The notes beneath the pieces are model-generated. The model searched no databases, was not told where the DNA came from, and was given only the letters and a program-made list of their open reading frames with translations. 9,277 nucleotides of DNA. It comes from Nitrosospira sp. Its GTDB lineage: Bacteria > Pseudomonadota > Gammaproteobacteria > Burkholderiales > Nitrosomonadaceae. The translations under genes and the position numbers were made by a program. The stretch's first letter is position 1; every line of letters begins with the position of its first letter. Below are positions 1 through 5,221 of this stretch, piece by piece. The stretch is taken from NCBI GenBank assembly GCA_030453055.1, contig JAKDLC010000062.1, positions 1 through 9,277 on the forward strand, given 5' to 3'.

Positions 1-1
1 C

Positions 2-61
2 GAGGAGATGATGATGATTTGCGGATGCGGCGGCGAAGACATACGACAATGTTCCAAATGA
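2..61 (+). CDS. Possible 3' end of an unidentified gene (partial)
   Basis: Frame 2 is open from the window edge to a TGA at 59-61 and encodes a short Cys/Gly-rich tail (MICGCGGEDIRQCSK). The C-x-C and later C could belong to a small metal-binding C-terminus, but 19 residues are too few to identify anything. It could equally be chance or a tiny ORF starting at the ATG run at 8-16, which follows GAGGAG. It is listed only because it reaches the edge and may continue outside the window. Confidence 0.2.
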   Translation, partial: EEMMMICGCGGEDIRQCSK

Positions 62-528
62 GTACGCGGCTGTTTCTATCTATCGATTTTCGCTCCACCT
101 ACCGGGAACTTATGCTGCCCATACCCGACAGGTAGGTGCATGATGCGTGGATCGCACTGATGCCGTCTGAGCTTCCACAAATACGTTGTCCCAATGCCCC
201 CTCGCGTCCGTCCATACTGATGCTAATGGCATGTGTCGTAAGCACGCCGTTGAGTCAGTTTTCTCGTTGCTCCCTTTCCCTCGTCCCCCAAAAATCACCC
301 ACTCCATCCCACCCGATTGCCGGATTTAGAACGATAGATGTACCAACGTCCAGATGTACCAAGGTACAGATGTACCAAGGTCCAATGGCCTTGGCTATAA
401 AAGCCCGTAAGATAAAAAGCCTGGTTCCGAAGGTGATAAGTAAACGGAATATTTATCCTTTTTGAATAAATAGCGATTGCCCCCGGGTGATCTGCGGTCT
501 GATTATCGGTTATTTTGGGGCTCTGATC
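62..528. other. Intergenic region with no convincing gene
   Basis: No frame here has both a plausible ribosome binding site and protein-like composition, so I see no gene. Three structures are visible. An inverted repeat has arms CACCTACC at 96-103 and GGTAGGTG at 131-138, with a second inner pairing CGGG 103-106 / CCCG 124-127; no T-run follows, so it is not a standard terminator. The 16-bp tandem repeats lie at 336-383. An A+T-rich stretch at 396-470 could hold a promoter. One candidate -10 is TATAAA at 396-401, directly after the repeats and without a recognisable -35, so the repeats could be an activator or repressor site for the plus-strand genes. That regulatory reading is inference. 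Confidence 0.5.
336..383 (+). repeat. Three tandem 16-bp repeats, operator-like
   Basis: Three head-to-tail units begin at 336, 352 and 368, each AGATGTACCAASGTMC. Unit 2 with the first base of unit 3 makes a perfect palindrome, TGTACC-AA-GGTACA (355-368). The other two units are degenerate half-site versions. Immediately downstream, CCAAGG and CCTTGG form another inverted repeat (about 376-395). The exact 16-bp phasing puts the sites about 1.5 helical turns apart. This resembles an iteron or multimeric regulator site, and it lies upstream of a possible -10 (396-401). The binding protein is unknown. Confidence 0.6.
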
Positions 529-660
529 ATGGGTATTTATCGGTGGATAATTCGGCACACGTTTTGTCCGCTTCTTGTCATAACCGCCATTGGTATCGGC
601 TGGAAACGAACGCATGAAACAATTGCTTCCCGGACAAGAATCCCTTGCGTGTGTGCCTGA
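529..660 (+). CDS. Putative 43-aa membrane peptide, coupled to glycosyltransferase
   Basis: ATG at 529 opens a 43-codon frame preceded by GGGG about 9 nt upstream. The predicted peptide starts MGIYRWIIRHTF, has one hydrophobic stretch (about residues 11-27, CPLLVITAIGIGW) and a basic C-terminus ending in CVCA. The same frame is open back to 466 and adds a second hydrophobic stretch (CGLIIGYFGALI) if GTG 487 were used. Its TGA stop (658-660) overlaps the glycosyltransferase ATG at 660 as TGATG, a classic coupling arrangement. I do not recognise a family. It may be a real small membrane protein, a leader peptide that sets glycosyltransferase translation, or chance; the overlap is the main reason to list it. 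Confidence 0.35.
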   Translation: MGIYRWIIRHTFCPLLVITAIGIGWKRTHETIASRTRIPCVCA

Positions 661-1829
661 TGCGCATATGCTTCATATCGCACACGGCGGGCAGGGGTGG
701 AGCGGAACTAGCCCTGCTTGAGCTACTGCAGGGCCTGATCGCGGAAGGCGTGGAGTGCAGGGTTCTCGTTCCGAAAACAGGGCCGTTGCTGCCGGCGCTC
801 GATCGCATGCATATCCCATGGAGAGTAATCCGCTACCCCTGGATGGTTAGTACTCGGCGCCGGTGGTGGTTAAGCCGCATTGCGCGAACGGTCAAAACAT
901 TGTTATGGGCAATTCCGTTAGCGCGTATCATTGCGAATTGGCGGTGTGACGTCGTCTATTCCAATACCATAACGGTCGGCGCCGGAGCCTTGGCGGCCTG
1001 GATAACGCGCCGCCCGCACATCTGGCATTTGCATGAGTTCGGATACCTCGATCACAATTTGTGGTTCGACCTCGGTGAGCGTCGGGCAGTTCACTTTATG
1101 GATCGTTTTTCCGCGATCGTTATCGCGAACTCCCATGCAGTGGTCAAAGATTATGCTCGTTACATTAAACCATACCGCATGCGCGTAATTTATCAAGCGG
1201 TGACATTGCGCGATAAAATGAAACAAGCATGCGATTTGATCCCTGATGATCAATTTTTTCAGTGCGTCATAGTGGGGTCCCTGCAGGCCGGGAAAGGACA
1301 GGATGAAGCGATCTCGGCGCTGTCCGAAGTGGTCTGCCGAGGAGTCAATGCTCATCTGCTAATTGTCGGCGATGGCGGGAAGCGCTTCACGGCGGCGCTG
1401 CGTCAACAAGTGAAAGACCATGGTTTGGAACAACGGGTCAGATTTCACGGGTATGCAGAAAATCCCATGCCGTTGATCAGAGCGGCGGATTTGATGCTTA
1501 TGTGTTCACATTGGGAAGCGTTTGGGCGGGTGACCGTGGAAGCAATGCTTGCCGGGAAAGCGCTGATAGGCACCGCGAGCGGCGGAACCACAGAGCTGAT
1601 TCAAGATGGAGAAACGGGTCTTCTGTACAAGCGTGGCAACCCCACCGAGCTTGCCGATAAAATACAATACTTGTACGAAAACCCCCATGAAAGAGCGAGG
1701 CTCGGAGCCGCCGCCCAGAGATGGGCGGAGAACCGATTTACGCAGAAGCGCTACGCTAAGGAAGTACGCGATCTATTGAGCGAAGTGTTGATGACGGAAA
1801 AAATCCGGCCGCCAATTCCTTCAAATTGA
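660..1829 (+). CDS. Glycosyltransferase family 4 (GT-B fold)
   Basis: This 389-aa protein is a retaining, nucleotide-sugar-dependent glycosyltransferase likely to act on the cytoplasmic side of the inner membrane in cell-surface polysaccharide or glycolipid synthesis. The N-terminal acceptor domain opens with MRICFISHTAGRGGAE, the usual first strand and Gly-rich loop. A basic, Trp-rich helix near residues 62-85 may sit on the membrane. The C-terminal donor domain has the strand VIVGSLQAGKGQ, the segment LLIVGDGG, and the E-x7-E motif EAFGRVTVE followed by SGGTTE, typical of GT4. ATG 660 is preferred over TTG 645 or GTG 651 because the protein then begins at the conserved strand and overlaps the upstream stop. 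Length is normal, but family homology appears to end near SEVL; the last dozen residues (TEKIRPPIPSN) are read through sequence that also encodes the convergent phage gene, so its natural C-terminus was probably replaced. Sugar and acceptor cannot be told. Confidence 0.88.
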   Translation: MRICFISHTAGRGGAELALLELLQGLIAEGVECRVLVPKTGPLLPALDRMHIPWRVIRYPWMVSTRRRWWLSRIARTVKTLLWAIPLARIIANWRCDVVYSNTITVGAGALAAWITRRPHIWHLHEFGYLDHNLWFDLGERRAVHFMDRFSAIVIANSHAVVKDYARYIKPYRMRVIYQAVTLRDKMKQACDLIPDDQFFQCVIVGSLQAGKGQDEAISALSEVVCRGVNAHLLIVGDGGKRFTAALRQQVKDHGLEQRVRFHGYAENPMPLIRAADLMLMCSHWEAFGRVTVEAMLAGKALIGTASGGTTELIQDGETGLLYKRGNPTELADKIQYLYENPHERARLGAAAQRWAENRFTQKRYAKEVRDLLSEVLMTEKIRPPIPSN

Positions 1830-2490
1830 TTTCTTTCTCACCACCTCCTTCGAACCTGAATTTCCAACCATGATTTTGCGGATCATCCTCATCGGTTGGC
1901 GCGGGATCAGCTACCAGGTTTATGCCGCCTTTTTTCAGGATTTCACCGGCCGCTTTTGCGTCGCCCGTCAACAGGAAATGCAGGGCATCGGGAATGCGCT
2001 TTTTCTTCGCTTCATAGGCTTTGTTCATCCACGGCGCCATTTCCTTCAGGAGGCCATGCTTTTGGTAGATGTTTGCCATGCGCGTAAGCGCATCCGCGTC
2101 TTCCAGGAGATTGCCGGTGAGCATGCGTCTGCCGATCATTTCATCGGCTGTTGTTCGTGTCGTTGGCTTGGTCAGGCTGGAAAGACCGGCAGCCCTTGTG
2201 TCAACGATTGCCGGGGTTTGCGCGGACAGGTCACTCAGCCCAGGTGCTGGCCGAGCAGCCTCGTCGTGCGGGTTATGCCGCCAACCAGCGGTTATCTCAT
2301 CGTTGGCAGCTCGTAACCGGTCGCGCGTGTCCTTGTTGAAAGCAGCCTTATCCATTCTCACCCGGTGTATTTCCGCTTCGCGCTCATCGGCTTTCGCCGC
2401 CCGCTCCGCCAGCTTCTGCCGGAGTTCCATATTCTGGCCGCTGCGAATGCCCTGCGCCAGCCCGCCGGCAAACGCGCCAAGGTTAAACAT
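1756..2490 (-). CDS. Phage internal/ejection-type protein, 3'-truncated
   Basis: A 244-aa soluble, largely helical and highly charged protein. It begins MFNLGAFAGGLAQGI, a Gly/Ala hydrophobic start common in phage internal virion proteins, followed by a long charged helix (about residues 18-70), a Pro/Ala-rich linker (about 80-110) and a helical region (about 112-175). The ATG at 2490 is chosen because GGAGAGGTGG precedes it; an upstream in-frame ATG (2523) lies in the duplicated leader. It is the last phage gene in the operon and overlaps the convergent glycosyltransferase by 74 bp. From about ELAAG onward the reading frame enters sequence that serves the glycosyltransferase, so the last 10-20 residues are probably not phage-derived. 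Proteins of this position are usually much longer, so I read it as a broken gene. The ejection role is inference from position and composition. Confidence 0.7.
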   Translation of the reverse strand: MFNLGAFAGGLAQGIRSGQNMELRQKLAERAAKADEREAEIHRVRMDKAAFNKDTRDRLRAANDEITAGWRHNPHDEAARPAPGLSDLSAQTPAIVDTRAAGLSSLTKPTTRTTADEMIGRRMLTGNLLEDADALTRMANIYQKHGLLKEMAPWMNKAYEAKKKRIPDALHFLLTGDAKAAGEILKKGGINLVADPAPTDEDDPQNHGWKFRFEGGGEKEINLKELAAGFFPSSTLRSIDRVLP

Positions 2491-2613
2491 GATTCCACCT
2501 CTCCCCGGTTCCTGTTTGTTCATCGTTGATTACGCCGGGCTGGCGCTCCAACTCCGCCAACCCGCCGGCAAATGCGCCAAGATTAAACATGATTCCCCCC
2601 CTCCCCGGTTTCT
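2459..2613 (-). repeat. Direct duplication of a phage gene start, 100 bp apart
   Basis: About 55 bp around the start of the truncated phage gene (2459-2515) recurs at 2559-2613, with the two ATGs exactly 100 bp apart (2490 and 2590). Both copies carry ACCGGGGAG leaders and encode MFNLGAFAGGLA. The three differences within these twelve codons (AAC/AAT, GCG/GCA, CTG/TTG) are all synonymous, suggesting that both copies diverged under protein-level selection rather than arising by a recent slip. Confidence 0.8.
2483..2590 (-). pseudogene. 35-codon remnant of a paralogous phage gene start
   Basis: This short frame uses the second copy of the duplicated start, with GGGGAGGGGGGG upstream. It reads MFNLGAFAGGLAELERQPGV and then unrelated residues before TAA at 2483-2485, which overlaps the start codon of the next gene (ATGTTTAA). 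The first twelve residues equal those of the downstream protein. The simplest explanation is that two neighbouring paralogous ejection-type genes once existed and an internal deletion removed nearly all of the first. It may still be translated and pass ribosomes to the next gene, because its stop touches that start. A functional micropeptide is possible but has no support. Confidence 0.5.
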
Positions 2614-2614
2614 A

Positions 2615-3442
2615 TTAAAGTTTCTTCGTTATGGCGGCCGAGCCGAGCTGGCCAAACAGACTCCCCAATCCTGCGGCTCCCAACGCAGAATTCTGGTTCG
2701 CTTGTCGCCAGGCGTCGAGTTGTCCTTGGTATTGCCCCAGCCCCAGATTCCCGGCGGATGCGTTTGCATGGGTTACGCCGCCAAACCAGTTCTGTGCGCC
2801 AGCCATGCCAGCATTGCGAATATGGGAACCGGTCGCCATATTGTGCGTGGCGGAGTCGCCGGCGTTTAGCGCTGCGGCATCGGCGGCAAGCCCCGTACTT
2901 GTCATGCCCCGCCCGAATTTCGACGCACCTTCACGCATCGCCATACCCTGCAATTCGGTGTCGCGCCGCGCCTTGTTCATTGCGCCGGCGGAATCTTTTG
3001 CCAGCCCCAGATTCAACGCCTGAGTCAATGCCTGAAACCGTCCGGAATTCGGGTTGACTCCCATCCGTTCCATCGCGCGCCGGCTCGACTCCAGCGCACC
3101 CTGGTATCCGCGTGCAACGTCCGCCCCGGCTTCCGCCGCCATCCGGCCCTTGAGCTCATTCGAATCGAATTCATTGGCATCCTTGACCATACGTTCTTCG
3201 ACAGGAGCGAAGAGGTCGCGGTAAATCTGCCATTGCGATTCGGCATGCTCGGCATTCGCGTCGCCTAATGCAATCTGCTGATCAACAATTTTTTCGATCA
3301 ACGGATCCTGCCTGGCAGCACGGTCTTTCTCCCAGGCGAGCTGGTCGCGCGCCACGCCCGCCATTTCCTTGGCGAGTTCGGCGTTGGACATCGCGGCTTG
3401 CCCGATCAGCGGATCGGGTTTCGGCGGTTTCGAGCTACACAT
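2615..3442 (-). CDS. Phage internal virion / DNA-ejection-type protein
   Basis: A 275-aa protein starting at ATG 3442, eight bases inside the preceding GNAT gene and preceded by GGAGG with good spacing; an upstream in-frame ATG (3481) lacks this and sits deep in that gene. The N-terminus (MCSSKPPKPDPLIGQAA) has a Cys-Ser-Ser and Pro run but no signal peptide. The first half (about 18-110) is charged helix suited to coiled coils. The second half is Ala/Gly/Asn/Met-rich and ends with a low-complexity, weakly amphipathic segment (SALGAAGLGSLFGQLGSA). This composition and its place after the tail genes and before a second helical protein fit the internal or ejected proteins of podoviruses, which help move DNA across the envelope. 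No catalytic motif is visible, so the role is inferred from context. Confidence 0.65.
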   Translation of the reverse strand: MCSSKPPKPDPLIGQAAMSNAELAKEMAGVARDQLAWEKDRAARQDPLIEKIVDQQIALGDANAEHAESQWQIYRDLFAPVEERMVKDANEFDSNELKGRMAAEAGADVARGYQGALESSRRAMERMGVNPNSGRFQALTQALNLGLAKDSAGAMNKARRDTELQGMAMREGASKFGRGMTSTGLAADAAALNAGDSATHNMATGSHIRNAGMAGAQNWFGGVTHANASAGNLGLGQYQGQLDAWRQANQNSALGAAGLGSLFGQLGSAAITKKL

Positions 3443-4049
3443 TTTCAGCCTCCAGTATTTTGGCGAATCCATTTTCCACATGACGGTAGCCGAGCAAGCG
3501 AAAGAAGCGCCCGGCCTTGTTGACGGTCTTCACGGTGATATTGATTTCCTTGGCGCCGACCTGTCGCATTGCATTCTCGATGTACGCCACAAAGCAGATC
3601 GCCACCCTGCCTTGCCTGGCTTCCGGCAACAGATACAGCGTGTCCTCGGTGGCAATCAGCGTTTGCGTATGTGCGCTTGTATCCAGGTACATGGCGCAGT
3701 TACCCAATAATTCACCCTCACTTCTCAAGGTGAAAAGAACGTAGCGCCCGGCCCGCTCGTAACGGATGAACGTTTCGTAATCGGGATTCAGTTCAAGCCC
3801 ATGCCGGTGTTCTTCCGTTTCATCCCAATGCGCCCGGTGAAGCGGCTTGATTTCGCCGGCAATGTCTTCGATGCGCTCAAGGGAGAAAGTGAAATCCCCA
3901 TATGCTTCGGGCTGGATTCTGGCGATGACATCAGCGGGGACAAGGGTTGATAACCGGTCGGCGGCAAGACAAATATCCGCAGCCAGTTCCGGTGTTAGAG
4001 AAAGCCCGATGTTCGCTTTCAGAATCGAAAGCAGATCGTCGTTGGTCAT
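3435..4049 (-). CDS. Phage GNAT-family N-acetyltransferase
   Basis: A 204-aa protein of the GNAT fold, expected to transfer acetyl from acetyl-CoA to an amine. The N-terminal third (about 1-90) is a helical extension not part of the core fold. The core follows: strands near residues 94-121 (FIRYERAGRYVLFTLRSEGELLGNCAMYL), a motif-A-like segment LLPEARQGRVA at 140-150 followed by a long helix, and a motif-B-like end NKAGRFFRLLGYRHVENGFAKIL. The usual acetyl-CoA pyrophosphate loop (R-G-x-G-x-G/A) is degenerate here (RQGRVA), so activity is uncertain. The start codon shares one base with the preceding stop (TGATG), and the stop overlaps the next gene by 8 bp, so it belongs to the structural operon. 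Its substrate may be a virion or host protein, but nothing in the sequence says which. Confidence 0.75.
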   Translation of the reverse strand: MTNDDLLSILKANIGLSLTPELAADICLAADRLSTLVPADVIARIQPEAYGDFTFSLERIEDIAGEIKPLHRAHWDETEEHRHGLELNPDYETFIRYERAGRYVLFTLRSEGELLGNCAMYLDTSAHTQTLIATEDTLYLLPEARQGRVAICFVAYIENAMRQVGAKEINITVKTVNKAGRFFRLLGYRHVENGFAKILEAENV

Positions 4050-4279
4050 CAGCTATCCATCCTGTTGATTAGTTGCTCAAGCGAATCGCGTATCGTGTTC
4101 GCATAGGCATACAACGCCTCGCACTCGGCTTGCGTCGGGGTTGCGGAGAATATCAGGGTTTGATGTTTCGGTACTTCGATCTTGTTGCCACGTCGACCAA
4201 CGATGATTTCCAGCATCGTGCGCAGCCATTCCGGCGTCCCCGCCGGTATGCCCGGCTTCTTGATGCGGATCATTGCCAT
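4049..4279 (-). CDS. Small conserved-type phage protein, unknown function
   Basis: A 76-aa protein with a basic N-terminus (MAMIRIKKPGIPAGTPEWLRTML), a short beta-like middle and an amphipathic C-terminal helix (about 50-75). It has no signal peptide or membrane segment. ATG 4279 follows AAAGGG and lies 9 bp after the micro-ORF stop; a second ATG at 4273 is possible. The TGA overlaps the GNAT ATG (TGATG). Its position between the tail nozzle-like gene and the internal proteins suggests a virion assembly or tail accessory role, but I do not recognise the family. Confidence 0.6.
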   Translation of the reverse strand: MAMIRIKKPGIPAGTPEWLRTMLEIIVGRRGNKIEVPKHQTLIFSATPTQAECEALYAYANTIRDSLEQLINRMDS

Positions 4280-4288
4280 GATTACCCT

Positions 4289-4324
4289 TTATAAAACATC
4301 CGCGTGAGCATATTTTGCTGCCAT
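4289..4324 (-). pseudogene. 11-codon micro-ORF, likely 5' stub of a lost phage gene
   Basis: A near-perfect ribosome binding site (AAAAGGAG, 6 nt spacing) precedes ATG 4324, but the frame closes after MAAKYAHADVL at TAA 4289-4291. A strong site for an 11-residue peptide is unexpected. The peptide resembles, from memory, the first residues of small phage tail-operon proteins that continue for over 100 aa. It therefore looks like the start of a gene whose body was deleted, perhaps when the adjacent toxin-antitoxin cassette arrived. It could instead be a leader peptide feeding ribosomes to the 76-aa gene 9 bp downstream. Confidence 0.4.
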
Positions 4325-4346
4325 ATCAACTCCTTTTCATGACAAT

Positions 4347-4533
4347 AAAAAAGCCGCGCTAGCAGCCTGTCGGACTTGAAGAATCGAAGCGAAAAAGTGA
4401 CTGGGCGAGGACAGATTTTGACGATTTTGAAGGCCAATAGTTGTTCTATTGGCCGAAAAAGCGGCGAAATATGGACCGGCCAGACGCTTTTGCAGCCGAT
4501 TTCCTTTAAGTCCGACAGGCTGCTAGGCGGCTT
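4347..4533 (-). terminator. Intrinsic terminator of the TA operon, split by an inserted element
   Basis: On the minus strand the arm AAGCCGC (from 4533-4527) pairs with GCGGCTT (from 4357-4351) and is followed by a T-run (4352-4347). The arms are now 169 bp apart because a fold-back element occupies the loop. Removing the element and one CTAG copy leaves a 7-bp stem with a 5-nt loop, a standard rho-independent terminator 48 bp after the toxin stop. Because the element can itself fold, its stem would extend the terminator stem, so termination may survive. Confidence 0.75.
4363..4522. mobile_element. 160-bp fold-back MITE-like element with CTAG target duplication
   Basis: Perfect 15-bp terminal inverted repeats are seen: CAGCCTGTCGGACTT at 4363-4377 and its complement at 4508-4522, flanked by CTAG on both sides (4359-4362 and 4523-4526). 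CTAG is palindromic, so it could be a 4-bp target duplication or the last bases of the repeats. A 9-bp hairpin (GGCCAATAG / CTATTGGCC, 4432-4454) sits at the exact centre, and the two halves show further imperfect complementarity (AATCG and AAAAG blocks). The whole element can therefore fold as one long hairpin. It has no coding capacity and would need a transposase acting on the same ends. I cannot assign the IS family. Confidence 0.75.
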
Positions 4534-4580
4534 ACATGGAAAAACAAATGATTGCTATTACATTTCGATCCGGCGACTCT

Positions 4581-4856
4581 TCAACGGTCTTCTCGCGTGT
4601 GCCAGAGGCGCACAATGGAAATTATTTCGCCTTTGATTTCGTAGCGCATTTCGTAACTCCCTACGATCAAACAGCGCACTTCCCTTGGGTCGTACTCTTC
4701 CAGCCGTTCCCCTATGCGGGGATTATCCGGCAATAATTCAGGTGCAATAAGGAGATGCTGTCTAGTTTTCTCTGCGGCAGGCAGGTTCACCAAGGCTAGA
4801 AACTCCCATAGCCGTTCCAGGTCTTCATATCCCTCTAGCGTCCACTCTATTTGCAT
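4581..4856 (-). CDS. Type II toxin, ParE/RelE superfamily
   Basis: A 91-aa protein with the full-length ParE/RelE toxin layout: N-terminal strand (MQIEWTLEG), two helices (about 10-40, DLERLWEFLALVNLPAAEKTRQHLL), then the C-terminal sheet with the family signature PRIGERLEEYDPREVRCLIVGSYEMRYEI and the conserved ending RLWHTREDR. ParE-type members poison gyrase and RelE-type members cut mRNA on the ribosome. The sequence does not show a clear RelE catalytic set, and the RHH partner favours ParE-like, but the target is not proven. Its start lies 10 bp inside the antitoxin gene, so translation is coupled and antitoxin is made first. The gene is intact, so the pair could be active and could stabilise the prophage region. 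Confidence 0.9.
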   Translation of the reverse strand: MQIEWTLEGYEDLERLWEFLALVNLPAAEKTRQHLLIAPELLPDNPRIGERLEEYDPREVRCLIVGSYEMRYEIKGEIISIVRLWHTREDR

Positions 4857-5161
4857 TTTGGCGCCGGCTTTGGCAGGGGTTTGTCCGTGCCCAGACTGTT
4901 AGCCCACTTAACAACTTCCGCGTGTGGCACAGTGCGTCCCGCATCGACGGAGGCCAACCCTTCCAGCGTCCTGCGGTGCTTCTCTTCCTCCCAATCAACC
5001 CAATCGTTTAACGCCTGCTTCATGATCCAGCCACGTGGCCGTTCCATCTGCGCCGCGATTGCATCCACCTTTTCGGCCAGCGCTATCGGTAGGCTTGCAG
5101 TCACTACCCTCGTTCCCGGTTTAGCCGTGCGGGTCGCCGGTTTGGTCATCGTTTTGGGCAT
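4847..5161 (-). CDS. CopG/ribbon-helix-helix antitoxin
   Basis: A 104-aa antitoxin partner of the downstream ParE/RelE toxin. A basic, flexible N-terminus (residues 1-16) precedes the RHH DNA-binding unit: strand RVVTASL at about 18-24, helix 26-38 (ALAEKVDAIAAQM), and helix 43-56 (RGWIMKQALNDWVDW). The C-terminal part (about 57-92, with TLEGLASVDAGRTVPHAEVVKWANSL) is the toxin-binding tail usual in this pairing. A Lys/Pro-rich end follows. Start ATG 5161 is chosen because AAGGAG lies upstream; the in-frame ATG at 5206 would overlap the promoter and operator. The RHH dimer is expected to bind the inverted repeat at 5170-5192 and repress its own operon. The operon sits between two genes of a phage late operon, as a self-contained cargo cassette. 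Confidence 0.9.
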   Translation of the reverse strand: MPKTMTKPATRTAKPGTRVVTASLPIALAEKVDAIAAQMERPRGWIMKQALNDWVDWEEEKHRRTLEGLASVDAGRTVPHAEVVKWANSLGTDKPLPKPAPKCK

Positions 5162-5169
5162 AATCCACT

Positions 5170-5221
5170 CCTTTATTAAGTAATAATAAAGGATATTACC
5201 ATTCAATCAAGCCCCCTTCAA
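5170..5221 (-). promoter_or_regulatory. TA operon promoter and operator
   Basis: Reading the minus strand, TTGAAG (5221-5216), a 17-nt spacer and TAATAT (5198-5193) make a near-consensus sigma-70 promoter. Directly downstream is a perfect 9-bp inverted repeat, CCTTTATTA-N5-TAATAAAGG (5192-5170), which would cover the transcription start and also contains part of the antitoxin ribosome binding site. This is the expected position for autorepression by the RHH antitoxin. The -35 lies inside the last codons of the phage tail gene (stop at 5207-5209). Confidence 0.75.

Noticed and set aside
336..383. CRISPR array
   Set aside because: The 16-bp units are directly adjacent with no spacers and only three copies; they are tandem regulator-type repeats.
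110..615. Overlapping short open frames on both strands in the left intergenic region
   Set aside because: They overlap each other and the tandem repeats, have no ribosome binding sites and show shadow-like composition.
918..1355. Minus-strand open frame of 145 codons within the glycosyltransferase
   Set aside because: It is fully antisense to a gene with clear GT4 motifs and has no protein-like domain pattern.
2069..2869. Long plus-strand open frame of 266 codons across two phage genes
   Set aside because: It lies antisense to the truncated phage gene and internal protein gene, spans their intergenic duplication, has Arg/Ser/Cys/Pro-rich composition typical of a reverse-complement shadow, and lacks a ribosome binding site.
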